Origin: Straminergon stramineum
Lineage: Eukaryota > Streptophyta > Bryopsida > Hypnales > Calliergonaceae
Length of the DNA: 64,000 nt
Direction of reading: 5' to 3'
Assembly: GCA_963920665.1 (NCBI GenBank)
Contig: OY987265.1
Coordinates: 40,739,001-40,803,000 of the forward strand
Position 1 is the stretch's first letter; the number at the start of each line of letters is the position of its first letter. The notes beneath the pieces were generated by a model. It had not been told where the DNA came from, did not search any database, and was given only the letters and a program-made list of their open reading frames with translations. This document shows positions 22,200-35,240 of the stretch, one piece after another. The translations under genes and the position numbers were made by a program.

Positions 22200-25100
22200 C
22201 AACCCATGACAAGTAGAATGGTTGGTTCGCTATGTTCACATTTTTGAAAAAAATTTAAAAAAAATTCCATATAAAGATAAACATGAGAAATGCAAAGAGC
22301 AATTGAAATATTATTTTTTTTGACAAATTATCAATTTGTTTATTATTTGAAGTGTGCTACCCAATTGGCCCAAAACAGTCTATAGATTACCCCTAAATCA
22401 CTATTGAGTGTACCCATAATGGTCATCTAATTACTTAAAACAATCTCAAAATTTTCTAACATAATCACAAGATTTTTTAGCATGGCCATGACATAAGAGA
22501 ATAAAGAAGTTAGCACTTGAAATGCATTTACATTAGAAAGGTAGAAGGTCCTAAAGCAATCACTAATAACTCCATCAACATCACCTAAAACACTAATTTT
22601 GGCCACTAACAAACCTAATGAAGTCTTAATCTCATTTATTAGCAAAAATCTACCATGGACTGATGTAAGATTAAAATGTGTGTTTTTCTAGGTGTTTGCA
22701 TTGGGCAGTTTGCATGTCATGGGTTGGTTTACCTAAGTTGGAGGCACCTTTCGCTAAAAAAAATATTTAAATGGTATTAGCAATTGAAAATCATGAATTC
22801 CCCCCCCCCCCAAAAAAAAAATTAGAATTTTTGTATATGGCATGTATTTTCTATCAATTTTCAAAGTGGCAACTCCCTAGACCATTGAATGTGTCACACA
22901 TGTAGACTTGAAATTGAAACTTGACAATTTTAGCAGTCAACAATTTCTAAGGAGACAATTTAATGACATGTTACAAGGACACTTCAATGAAAACCTAGAG
23001 ACATTTCTAGAGAATTCTTTTATATATTAACAAGAATAGGGATGCTTTGGGGTGTTTCTACTTTGAGTACACACAAAACTAACAAATTAGGAAAATTAAC
23101 TCTATGTACCTAAATCCTACATTTGGGTACAAAATGTTTTAATTTACAAAATCCAAATCATTACTAACATCCCCAATACTATTGAATTAGTTACACCCTT
23201 TCATTTTCATAGCTATTTGTTTATAGAAGATTGTACATGATTTGATAAACCAAGTGTAGAAATTTGATAGAATTATTTAGTACAATTGGGGCTAGATTTT
23301 ACAATGTGAAATTAATTCACTGCCCTTAGAAGTTGTTGTAATGAAATTAGTCAACCAAAAAAAATATTTTAGGCATTTGACTAAAGTTTATGCAAAAAAA
23401 GTTCATTGCTATCCAATTGAGTCATGATATACTTAGCTTCTTCATTTTAGAACAACCTTGATTGAAATTTTTAAATGGAAATATTGGTCTCTTCGGTTTT
23501 CTTGATTCCAATGCAAATTTCAAAGTTGAACAAAGTTACAATTAATGTCCAACTTCCATGCCGCTTACTCTATACTGCCTATTCTTGATTTATTTTTTAA
23601 AATGAATCGACAATAGTTCAAATAGTCTAGAATGGTGAGACAAAATTTATTGATTATTAATTATATTTCTTTTTAGTAGATAAACAAAAATTTGAAAACT
23701 AGAATTGGATCTTAACCCCTAAGCACTCCAACGTCCATTTTCTGGGTGATGAACAGATTGAAACTCGAGTTTCATCCTCCTAATTGCTTGGATGAAAGTT
23801 GTTCTATTTTGTAGAGATACTTCATCAAGTTGTTATCCTATGTAAGGTTTGGATTTGGTGTTACTAGAATATATATTTTTCTGGAATTACGAATGTGCAA
23901 GGATGTCAAGTGGTCAAAGTGCATTGACTTTAGTTCAAAACTAGATTTGCCAAAATGAGGTCATAGATTTTAAAAACACAAAATTTTTTAAAAATCACCA
24001 TGTAAAGATAACATCATTTCGAATCCATTCCAAAAAATTCTACTCAAAAAATGATAATATTTTACTTGTAATTGAATTTATAAGAAATTTTGAAATTTCT
24101 CTTTCAAAATTAAAAAAAAATATTGGTGATAGAATTGATGAATCTAACTATATAGATGAAATCTGCAAATCAAAATCTACAACTTTTATTTGTAAGTCAA
24201 TTCCAAAATATGCTTCCAAATTGAACTTTAAAATCATTTTTCTCATATTGTCAATTCCAAAGATGATTTTGGACATTTAAGGGTTATGGTATCTTTATTG
24301 AATATATGGTAATATTATTCCATATTGATTTTCCATTATATGAAAGAGCTATTCCTTTTATAGGATATTTTTGAAAAAATTTATCACTTTTCTTTTCTAT
24401 TCTAGCTAGAACCTTGTGATGGAAGATTAATAAATCTTTCGTAAGGAAAATAGCTAATCTCACCTCTTTAGTGGAGTAAGATAGCCATTTGGGGAAGAAT
24501 GTAGAATTATATTTGGAGGATTTTACATGATTTTAGATGAACAATGAACTATGCTACAAGAGTCTATTTCCCTACAGTACTAAAAACATGGAACAAGGAA
24601 ACCAGAACTCTAATGAAGGAATAGTGTATCTGTTTTTATTTCTTTAGTCATTAAAATTGTTCAATATTTTAGTAAGGTAGCTACTCAAATTTCCTTACTC
24701 CTCCTTTGGAATCTTCAGATAATAAATGACATGCCATCCACATTATACATATTCCATATATATATTTATAAAAACTTCACTACTCTATGATCATAACTAC
24801 AATAGTTTCCATTGTAGAAATGGAGAAAGAAATCACTACTCTTCACTTAGCAAAATTCAAAGGGAAACTAAGGTTAATGCAATTAGCTTCATATATTGAA
24901 TAAGTTCAAGGAGAAAAATCCAACATTGCTTTGAATAATACTGCTCTATGCAAGCAACCTTGTAGTGGATAAACCAATCTCATCACTTTTGAGAATGGAG
25001 ACAATCCATATTATACCATTACACCAAACTCAATATAATTGAATCCTTGAAGGATGTAAGCCTATCACCATTCACCAAGATAGTTAGCCAAAAATAATCA

Positions 25101-25520
25101 AATCTTTGGATGAATAGATACATTTTTCATTTCTATAATTCCCTTTAGAGTTATTCATTGGCCATTTTTAGTCCTCGACATTCTTATTAGAAGGCCATAT
25201 TTGTTATATTGAGACTTTTTGTAGTCTCATTCATATCCTCGACTCAAAGATAAACCGCTTTATCTCTTTATTCAAATTTTTTTATAAATAGGTAACAACA
25301 CCAAATTTTAAAATTTCATTATAGGATCACTATTTGAGCATTATTTATTTTTGATTTCAATTACTATTTTTTTAAATGAATAATCCAATTACTAACATTC
25401 TATCTCCAAATCTGCAAAAAGTCTCAATGTAACAAATATGCCCCTAAAGGTGAACCTTTTAGAGGAACAAAATTTCTTTACTAAAATTAAGGGCTCAAAA
25501 TAACCCCATCACTCTCCAAT
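22200..25520. other. AT-rich gene-free DNA
   Basis: 3.3 kb are very AT-rich, with C and A homopolymers at about 22800-22820. There is no reading frame of note and I can place no transposon domain. It is probably old, decayed repeat DNA. Confidence 0.6.
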
Positions 25521-25524
25521 TTAA

Positions 25525-25965
25525 GAGGCTATTCACATGTAGGACCAGACCAGAGGTGGAGCTCCAAGGGCCAGTTCATGAAGATCGGGTCTATGCCACA
25601 TCAAGCTTCCGCATGTGAACCAGTTCTCCAAATAAAACATTTCCAAATTTTTAGGATTGATTGGCATGTGGCAATGATACTTCTATAAAAAAATACTTGT
25701 AGAGAGAACTTGAGAACTCCCTGTATATTTAAAAGGGAGTTTGACTAATGACGTGAGACAAGGAGACATGTGGAGGATAATCTTAGTTTATTTTAGTAAG
25801 TTGGGTTGATGGGAAGGAGAGCGGGTTTGAAAATCCTAAATTCAAGGATGGAAGAGCCAGGGAGGGACCGGAGCTCCGTATCAGAAATCAAGTTCACAAT
25901 TTCATCATGCGAACCCCCCTGGGCCCGGTTGGAGGTCCGGTCTGGTCCTTCATGCGAACAAGCCC
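25525..25965. mobile_element. PIF/Harbinger-type MITE (441 bp)
   Basis: The ends are imperfect terminal inverted repeats of about 40 bp: GAGGCTATTCACATG...GGACCAGACC on the left, and on the right the complement of GGGCTTGTTCGCATG...GGACCAGACC. TAA flanks both sides (25522-25524 and 25966-25968), fitting the 3-bp TAA/TTA target duplication of this superfamily. It is non-coding. Confidence 0.7.
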
Positions 25966-25968
25966 TAA

Positions 25969-26719
25969 ATCCTCCATCCTAGTGGGGTTATTTTATCCTC
26001 TTCGGGTCAACATATCCCACCTTGATATGAAAGTTTCCTTAAGTAAAATATTATTGTTTCAAGTAAAATAGTATTGTTTTGCATTGTCTGACTTTTTGAG
26101 TAACTAAGGGTCTTGCTCCAACTTCCTCACATGTAAAGTTAATTTAGCTTCTGTTGATGCAAAGCCTCCTCCCATTCACTTCAAAGCCACAGATCATGCA
26201 CAGATACTTGTTTGAATGCTTTCAAGTGTGGTAAATTGTAGCATAAGCTATTCCATTGAGTGGAATCGCCAGTGTAAAACAACCAAAGTGCAGTGTAACT
26301 CCAAGTCTCCGGTAAAGATGAGATGGAAAAGACGAGTTGTCATATGTGCCTGATAGGTTTTTTGGACGAGCACTGTCACATAACGCCCTCATGCAAAACC
26401 AAAGTTCTCGAGGGGAACTAAGAGGTCACCAGATTACGCTATAATCCAGTCACGAAACAAAGAGTCTTACGAGCCAAAGGACTTTGGGAATTCCTCGAAT
26501 TGAATACTTAAAAGTTCGACCAATGGTAACCGTACACAGAATGCTAAAGGAAACCGTGAACCTACGCTCTCCTATAATTGACCTCCGTCAGACTCCAAGT
26601 TGAGAACTATTAAAGATGTAGAATACAGATTTTACTCACCCAAATCAGGTGATAGTCCTGTTGTACAGTTTAAAATGAAGCATGATGTCCATAGTGATGG
26701 CCACATCTTCACTACAAAT
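25969..26719. other. No gene seen
   Basis: Intergenic DNA downstream of the SRPBCC gene; no frame or repeat of note. Confidence 0.5.
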
Positions 26720-28623
26720 CTAGAGCGAGTGGTTGTTTCTTAACGCAACGTTCCTTACAGAAACAAGATTACAAGTAATCTCATGACCTAAAACACCTTC
26801 AATCAAAGCCACAGGCATCCACATCTTGGGCTGCACCTCCAGGATGTAAGACAAGCTCGTCTCCATTTTATCCTTGATTTCCGAGCTTGCGCTTCCAGAT
26901 GTCTGTACGCAAGAACAATCAACTTCAGATGCTTTGCATACATCATAGAAACTACCTCCAGATCATAAGATAATGAACCAAGAAGGCGCAGCGTGACTTG
27001 TAACAAGCCCCTTGTGTTGAAAATCTCCATCTGACCAGGCAGAATTTGAGGCTAATAGGAGAAAAACGTACCCTGCAAAAAGACCAGGTATGAGAGAAGG
27101 AAGTCGAAAATCCAAGTAGGACAGACCTGATGCATGCGCCATGTGCCTTTGAAAACCTGGAAATCGCCTTCGACAGTATCAAAATGCAAGTCCCGTAATA
27201 TACCATCATGTAGGATTTGTGGAGCCTCCTCAGTGACTTCCACGACAGCTTTGGCTTTGAATTTCAATCCTAGAGCCAATTTTTTCTGCCCAATCTGTCT
27301 CCCAAGTATACACAGACTCAATCATAGTAGGTTGAATCTACTACTCCAATATGAATTTTTTTATAGAAACGTGAGACACGAATATCATATGGAAATCAAT
27401 ATGGACACGAACACACAGCTTGTTTGAGCGCCGTGGTTACATGGTTCTCTCTACACCGTGTGCAGTCGCTCGTCTACAAAGGACATGTGTATGCTCGATG
27501 CAATACGGCCCCCTACATGTCCGAGAAATAGACCTAAATGAGACAGCCTGTAATCTTGAACGATGAGTTCATATTGATTTTGAGACAACATACCACCTTA
27601 TAATCAGAACTCGTGGCAATTTTAGGTCATCTATCAATAAACCTTTGAACCCTTAATAAGTTTTACATACATTATCCAAATAAGGCATACTTTGGTGCAT
27701 TGGAATCCCCTTGCAATCGCTAACAAAAATCAATAAAAATTCGACTATTATATTTTTATCGTCCATTATGATAATAGGAACAATAAACGACGCTTAAATT
27801 GTCGCTTTTAGGTGTGGTGACCTAGTTTGGAACAGAGTACAGCAGTATCACAGCAAAAAAATGATTCTTCCAATCGAACCTCCTCGTCCTTCGAAGTGCA
27901 GTTCAAAGAGATTACTTTAGGGGTAGTATTGTCAATTCCATGACAGTGACGAAATGGAATTACACTAGTGCCGCAGGACATTGAAACCCTCAGCATTAAA
28001 CATTACAGCAATCTTCAAGAACTGTGTTTCAACAGCACGAAGAGCCTGCAAGGGATTGAACAGATTGAGAAAAAAATAAAGGGAGGAATCATGAAAACCT
28101 AAAAATGCCTCAAGCAAGTGATGTGCCATTGAAATCCAGGCGTTGCGTACGACACCTGTAAAAGCCGAGCTCCATGAGGCCTGAGCTCCAGCACACGACT
28201 CTCAGCCAACCCCGGAATATGGTCAGCCAGGCGGTTATAATCGGTCAACACTCCCCACACGGCTTCCAAAGGAGCTTGAATTACAATTTTGGCCACCACT
28301 CTTCGAGTATTATTACCTAAATTCGTCACATTCAAATCAACTTTCACCTCCGACTCCACCTCCTCCGAAAGACCCTTTTCAATTTCCTTTTCAGTTCCCT
28401 CTATCAGCCCCGCCATCGCCATCACCTCCACTCGCTCTTGATATTGCAAACTCCTCTGACGCGAACGCAGGCTAGGCCTGACCTCACATACCGCTAGAAA
28501 ACTTGATCTCAACCTACTCGGGCAAACATTCCGTGTGCATCCCCTGAAATTCTCATACGCACACCTGTCAACCCTCGAAAACCCACAAGAGGAAGTCCAT
28601 GGAGAAGATGCCAACCGCGCCAT
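26720..28623 (-). CDS. SRPBCC/START-like (polyketide cyclase/lipid transport superfamily) protein, probably plastid
   Basis: My model has four exons: 28623-28156, 27294-27127, 27030-26956 and 26902-26720. All junctions are phase 0 with GT-AG introns, giving 297 aa. The first ~70 residues are rich in Ser and Arg and poor in acids, like a chloroplast transit peptide. The START-like fold follows: EVESEVKVDLNV, then RRVVAKIVIQAPLEAVWGVL with TDYNRLADHIPGL, the core IGQKKLALGLKFKAKAVV, EGDFQVFKGTWRM, and a C-terminal SLSYILEVQPKMW followed by PVALIEG. This order is that of the plant/cyanobacterial polyketide cyclase/dehydrase and lipid transport family, whose members have a hydrophobic ligand cavity. 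The ligand is unknown. Exon 3 (25 codons) is the least certain; it could be alternatively spliced. The gene looks intact. Confidence 0.8.
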
Positions 28624-31600
28624 CGACGGAACACTATATTAAAATGGCTGAGCAATTTTCCCCTGTCGCAAGAAAGACTTGGAGTCGAGAATTTGAACAC
28701 TTTACACACGCAAGCAGGAGGTAGAATGAAGCTCAACTTTCGAAACGAGAGACGAGATTGTGACACTGGTTGATTGCTAACACGCGACAACGAGGTTCAG
28801 GGACGCAAGAGCGAGGGGCCAGGCAGAAAGGAAAACGCAAGCGGCCCTGAGAAGGACAATCTCGACGACAAGTGCCGCGCTTAGGGCTCCCCAATCCAAA
28901 TGGACAACAACAGTGATTTTCTTAAAGCGGAATTGGGCACACTGATTGGTCCTCACAGTGAGTGTGACACTAATTACCAAAATCATACTATTTAGAATGA
29001 AATTAATGCAGGTTGGAATAATATTTTATTGCACCAAGTTTCACACAACAGTAACCCTTGAGCGTCAGAGCGGATGTTTTTTGGATGTTGATAAAATAGG
29101 AATTGTGGAATACCAAGTTCATCAAATATTATATTTTTGAAATCTGCACGGTGGATTCTCTTAACCTTTGAACGATGCAGCGGACGATTATTGTCAGATG
29201 AATGACAAGGAATTCTCCTATGTAGGACAGAATTGCAACTATTCATCCTCGGTATTAAGGGTGGAAAGGGAATATCTTCTACAGTAGTTTGACGCCCAAT
29301 GAGTATTTCTGGTTTTTCTAAAGTGGATGATGTCACACGGTTTCAAAATGACTGATTTCCATGGTCACCAGCCCGGCGTTCAAGGGTTAAAAAATTGTAG
29401 ATCTGTATTTGTGAGTAAGTTGGCTTCAAATTTCAACTATGAAAACTTTAGTAATCTAGTATTTCTCAAATTATTATAGATTTTCTAAATCCAACAGAAA
29501 AAAACTCTTCACTTGTGTTGTTCTCTCTATAACACTCAGGGGTTAACCTTTAAGAGACGGACTAGTTATTGTGGAAATAATCCCTTTTGAAACTATGTGA
29601 CATCATCTACTTAAGAAAAATAAATTGTTGGAGATCAAATTATTATGCAAGATCTCTCCTTTTTGCACAAAATTTTGAAGATGAACAATTACATTTATGT
29701 CCTACATAAGAAGACTCTTTGTCATCCATTGGACCAAAAACATCCTCAATGTTGTTTAAGGGTTAAATTTTGAGGCAATATTGATTTCTTAGATGTAGGA
29801 ATAGAGGAAGGGCATTCCTCTGTAGAAACAATTGTTGGAAAATTAGATCAATATTCTTAGATTTAGGTGGATAGTCTTAGAAACCCTATACAAATGCAAC
29901 ATGTAAACTGCAATGATCTTGCTACTAAATGATACGTACAAGTATACTTGAAAAATTTCAACATACTTATATAGAAGTACATATTATAGCAATTAATGTA
30001 TTTACAATGTACATTTTAGGATAGAGGGTGGTTTTGGAACATTTTTCTATTTCAAATTTAAAAATTCATTGTTAATTCAATAAGAGTGAAAAGAATAAGA
30101 GTTTAAGTAGTTTGGATGCTAATTCTTCTTGTCTATCACTGAAAATTGATTGAAAAAAATACTTGAAAATACTAAAATCATTTTAAAATTCTGAATCATT
30201 ATTGCTTAGAGGGATTAGACCCACGTACATGAGGCTAATGGGGGTTTGAACGTCTAGTATGAGCCTCAAAAGCTGTGGGTTGGGTTTTGCTTGACATTAC
30301 GGGTTAGACCTCATGAATTGTGAGACTTGAGCCCTTACGACGTGTTTATTGTAGTTTCACATGTAAGTAAAGTGAAAAGTAGAACATAGAGGGGTCATCT
30401 CTCTTTGGGGCTTTTTCCTTCTAAACCCAAGAGAGCCTATTCAAGCTCTTGTGTCCAAGAAGCCCTTGTTTCTTGGTGGGGTGTCTATTGAGTTGCAATT
30501 TTTTTTTGGGGGGTGAGCCCTCAAGTTGACATTTGGAATTCAGGGTTTTCTTTTTTTTCTTTCTATTAGGTTTTTAGCGTGTTTATATGTAAAAAGAAAT
30601 AAAAAAGTGTTTGAGTGGTATTTAGAAGAAGTCCCTACCAATATAGTGAAGAATCATCCTAGATGTACGAAGTATCTAAAATACTCGAATTTCCTACTTC
30701 TAATGTCTAGTTGAGGGTTCTAGAGAATTCTTCCATTAAACAAAGATTATTTAAGAAATACGTTAGGGTAGTTTAGAAAATATCTAAAGGTCGAAAATAA
30801 ATGTTTTTCACTAACAACTTATTGGGGAGGGGCTTAAAACACGTATAAAAGGCCCCCCTTGAGGTTGTTGGTACCCTCATTTTCATAACTAAACTTTGTT
30901 TTCATTTTTCTCGTGCTACTGGCGTGGTTAGAGCACTGATTCAAGTCGAGATCTAACTTGATTTTCATTTTATCTTTAATTTGCACATTTTGAAGGACAA
31001 GAGGGTCCCTTCAAAGCAATGTCTATTAATTTTTTTTAAGTCTTAGAGGCTAAGCCTCCATTTCCTTTGCTTTATGAGAGTTTTGGAAGGGATAGATTTT
31101 CAAACTCTAATTTGCTTTAAAATTTTTAAGAAACTAACATTGTAGTATTCAAACAATATTTAGTACTAATATGCATGAGGCAGCAAAGCTTGACTTTGTC
31201 AAAAGTGTGTTAGACTAATTCTAGCCTAAAATTCATTGTATAAGGAAAATTTGGTTTTAATTGTTAAAGCTCGGTTTAAACACTATTATGTGTACCTCCT
31301 TTAGTAGTTAATTCGTTATCATTATTGAAATTTTGAAGAATTAGTCTTTAATGTTTGGTTAAACATTGTCATGTGTACCTCCTTTAAAGATTAAAACTTT
31401 CAAAATATTATTATTTATCTATTAACATCGTGTATACCTGGGGTTGCCTCAACACGACGGAGCTTTGACCTTGGAATCTTCAAAATTGATACTTGTCCAA
31501 AGTAGTATTTAAGTACTGGAAACCATTAGAAAAAAAAATTCTTTTGTAGGCTTGACAAATGCCTTTGCATGTGGTAGTGGTTTGAGTCATATGATTTTAT

Positions 31601-32630
31601 GAGAGAATTAGCCAAAATTCTTTAGTTTGAGCTCTTGAGAAAATTCCTAGTAGTAGTTAGAGAAAACCCAAAATTTAGATTAGTTTTTTCCTTAGTTAAA
31701 GTTATTAAAATTATCCCAAAAAGAGATTTCTAATTAGATTAGAATACTTTAGTTTGCTTAGTTTAAACTTATTCCAAAAATCCCCCAAAATTAGATTGTT
31801 AGTTTAAAATTTAAGAAGTTGAAAAATTTCCCTCAAAACCCAAAAACAATCCCATTTGAATGTTATAGTTATAGTTAGTGAAAGTTTGCTTAAAAATTCC
31901 CCAAAATTCCCCCCAAATTGATGAGTTTTAATCTTTAAGCTTAAGAATTAGTTTTATTAGTATTAGATTAGTTAAAAATCAATGTAGTTTCAAAAAATCA
32001 GTGATTAAGAGCAAGGGGCCGTAATTCAACATGAAGGTTGTAGGGTGAGGTGCTAATTGGGATGCCAACCAAGGTACTAATTGGGGTGTCAATTGGGGTG
32101 TTGATCACAAGGCCAATCATGCCTCGACACATGGTGGTGTGGAGAGTGTTTAGTGAGCAATTGGGAAACAATCAAAGACCCTTGCCACTTACTAGGAACA
32201 ACTGGATGATCCAGATGTCTAAACAGCAAGTGTCTAAGGAGAGTGTGGAAGCCAGACAACGAAGTGTGAGAGCATCTCCACTCTTGCCCTGGAAAGGGGC
32301 CTGACACGGGCTACATTCGGCCCGGGCAGCTTTTGCTCCCCTACCGCGCCCGCTAATTTGGCCCTGGCACTATGGCTACGGAAAAAAAATGACTTTGGCT
32401 GCCATCCTCTAGAGCCCGCTCACTTCTCACGCTACATGATTGTTGTTAGAGAATTCTTGTCGTGATCTATTTTCCATCTTTAATTTGGTTTAAGAAGTCC
32501 ATTAGGAATAATGGTTGGGTGTGGTCGTGGTTTGGGGAGTAGTGGGCATCGTGTGAGAGCTCACACTGAGGATGATTTTAGGGTTTAAGAAGGTGATGGA
32601 GAGTGGAGGGAGAGAGAGGAGAGGAGCAAT
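28624..32630. other. Gene-free AT-rich DNA with old repeats
   Basis: 4 kb have no convincing gene. The segment 29680-29760 is a diverged copy of 14316-14405. A TATAAAAGG at about 30845 followed by a pyrimidine-rich stretch looks like an LTR promoter, but I cannot define LTR ends. GAGCATCTCCACTCTTGCCC at about 32268 resembles a PIF/Harbinger terminal repeat, but I found no partner. Confidence 0.5.
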
Positions 32631-32659
32631 GTTATTGAAGACAATCAAGATTTCCAACC

Positions 32660-32760
32660 TGTAGAGCTTGGAAGCGCAGTGGAGTATGGTGGAGCACAGT
32701 GGAGTATGGTGGAGTACAGTGGAGTACGGTGGAGAATGGTGGAGCAGGAAGGTTTCCAAC
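32660..32760 (+). repeat. Minisatellite, ~10-bp unit (GTGGAGTAYG-like)
   Basis: About nine degenerate tandem copies of GTGGAGTAYG / GTGGAGCACA units lie just upstream of the trihelix pseudogene. Confidence 0.7.
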
Positions 32761-32917
32761 TCAGAGGAGTGCGGTGGACCTTGGCAGTGGGGAGGAACTA
32801 GGGTTTAGAGCTCCGAATTCTACTAGAGGCTCGCAGGTGAGGAGTGTATGGGGTCGAGGGCATGGCATCCTTAACCAACACCAAGGAGGAGCTTCTCAAT
32901 CTTAGGCACAACCATAG

Positions 32918-34078
32918 AGTGCAACATGTCCATTTATAAAAGGCAAGAATTTCTACATTGATGAAGAGAGACAATTGACACGAAGTGTTCTTGCAATTTT
33001 ACAAGATCCAATTACCGGTAACCAACAAAAGCACAATACATTTTGGGAAAGGATTTTTGAGCATTACAAAAAACAAACCCCTGGGGGCAATGGGACAATG
33101 AGATTTATTGAGAGTAAATGGAGCCAAATAAAACATGACGTTGGAAAATTTGTAGGTTATTACAACCAAATTAAAAGGTTGAACAAAACTGGGACAACAA
33201 CCACTGATATTATTTGCATGGCTAAGGCGTTGTACAAGACAAAGAATGCAAAAAAATTCGCTTTTACTTTTGAACATTGTTGGGTTCTTGTGAAGGATTT
33301 TCCATGGTGGGTTGATGGGTGGGAAAAAATGAAGCAAACAACTCCTTCTAAGAGGAAGGATGCTTCACATAATCATGATTCCCATGAGGTAGCTCTAGAG
33401 TCAAGTTGTGCGGTGGGAGGGAATGTTGAAGTCGATGGAAATAAGGTTCTCAAGGAGCGGCCATTAGGGACAAAAGCTGCAAAAGAAGTTCATAGGGTTG
33501 AGAAAGTTTGGGAAGGGGCCATATATGCACAAGCGGAGGCCACAACAGTTTTGGCCAAGGCAACACTACACAAAAATAATTTGCTAGAAGAGTAGAACCT
33601 GCTCATCTTGATGATGACACCAGATTTACAAGCTTTGGCTCCTGCAGCCCAACACTTTATTAAACTTAGGCAAGAAGAAGAGCTTGAGAAGCTTGAAAAG
33701 CGTATGGCTGATGACCAAGCTAGGAAGGAGAAACTAGAAGAAGCTAGAGTTGAAGCCATTAGAGTTCAGGAAGCACAACAATTGAGAGAAGAGGTTTAGT
33801 TAGTAGAAACTAAAAGACAAATGCAAGAATATGGGAGAGCATATATGGAAGAGTATGATGGGGTTGAATATGGAGATCAAGACTTTAAGCATGATACACA
33901 AGAAGAATTTGGACAAGGAGGCGATGCAGCTACAAATTGGGAGTCGGGAGGACTTGAAGGGGCTACTAATGCAGATATCATTTCTGAAATTGAGGAAGAA
34001 GATTTGGTCAATGAACAATACTTGACAAGGGAGTTCACAATTCGAATTCCACAAGGGGATACTATTGAAAGACAATAG
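32918..34078 (+). pseudogene. NAM-associated / trihelix (Myb/SANT-like) DNA-binding protein, broken
   Basis: The frame encodes the plant family related to PIF/Harbinger ORF1 proteins. KGKNFYIDEERQL and QDPITGNQQKHNTFWERI are followed by a helix-rich trihelix-type domain (RFIESKWSQIKHDVGKFVGY) and then a Lys/Glu-rich coiled coil (EEELEKLEKRMADDQARKEK). One frame runs from 32918 to 34078 but is cut by TAG at 33593-33595 and TAG at 33797-33799; TAGs at 32903-32905 and 32915-32917 precede it. It was probably once the DNA-binding partner of a Harbinger transposase; the transposase pseudogene at 63-64 kb is too far away to be the same element. Confidence 0.75.
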
Positions 34079-34279
34079 GGCAAGAGAGTTGATCAGAGGA
34101 CTTATATGGAAAGGTTGCAGCCATAGGGAAGTGCAATGCCTACAAGGGACTTTGTTGTGGACAGGAGTAGCAGGGGATCATTTAACACACATGTAGTGTG
34201 GGAATTGTATGCAGAGGAATCTGCTAGTGAGTGGGATAATATATCCTGTGTAGATCCTGGAATGCCTACTTTAGGACGT

Positions 34280-34752
34280 TGCTAGTATGTGAGCGGGGAG
34301 CAGGGAGCGACGAGCGGGGAGCATGGAATGGGGAGCGGTGAGCATAGATCTTGGACAAGAAAGGGAAGGATGTGAAATTCTTTTTGGATGAAAGTCAATG
34401 AAAATTTAATGAAAGTGAAGGAATTTTTGGTAGTTAGCAAAGAATTGGATGAAAGTTAAAAAAAATTGGGTTTAGGGTAGATAAAAAAGTGGATGGAAGT
34501 AGTTCAAAAAAATGGATGAAAGTACATTAAAAAGTGGATGAAAGTAGATGAAAAAGTGGATGACAATAGATGAAACAGTAGAAGGAAATAGATGGAAACA
34601 GTGGATGAAAAGTAGGTGCACTAAGAAAATCATAAGGAAGAAAATGTGAAACCTAGTATAAAATTCTGTTGTGCATAAACTAAAACTTCTTCGATGCTTG
34701 ACCTATGACCATGGAAGTAGGGTGACCTAAGACCGTGGAGTATGAAAGGGTG
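34280..34752 (+). repeat. Left terminal inverted repeat (degenerate)
   Basis: The order is TGCTAGTATGTGAGC, GAGCGGGGAGC-type repeats, many GGATGAAAGT-type repeats (about 34380-34620), then GACCTATGACCATGG and GGTGACCTAAGACCGTGG. It pairs block by block with the reverse complement of 51140-51672. Confidence 0.6.
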
Positions 34753-35240
34753 GGATAGAACAACCATAATATAGTAGAATGCAATTAAACCTATTATGTA
34801 AATATTTTAAGGGTTTCTAGGACATTGGGACGAGGCCATCTTGCTTATATAAGGAATTTGAGAACCCCAGTTCATGACCAAAATATTATGATTTTACATA
34901 TAGGTCGCATGCTAGGAATCAGTGGAGGCACAATAGTAAGGAACATAAGGTACATTAAGCTGATGTGAGAGACAAAATACAATGAAACATAATGCGAAGT
35001 ACTAGTAGATTGGAGATCAGTTTAGGGTGCAAATTCACATGTATAATTGAAGCGCATGTAGTGGCCCTTGTAGTCTCACTACATCTTCAATGATGAGTAC
35101 AACGAACACACATAGTGTTCATTCTTTGTAGAAATATAATCCTAATTTGATCCCAAATGATTTAGTATCCCACTAAGAAGGACTTCCTTGACTTCCTTGA
35201 AACTGAAACTCGTAGCATGAATGAAGCCATTTGATGTAGA

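Noticed and set aside
30840..30960. LTR promoter and tRNA-like sequence (TATAAAAGG, then TGGTTAGAGCAC...GATTCAAGTC)
   Set aside because: A TATA box and tRNA-like boxes are visible, but no LTR ends, no anticodon arm and no partner copy could be defined.
32268..32290. Harbinger terminal repeat GAGCATCTCCACTCTTGCCC before the trihelix pseudogene
   Set aside because: It is similar to known Harbinger ends, but no inverted partner or target duplication was found near 34.1 kb.
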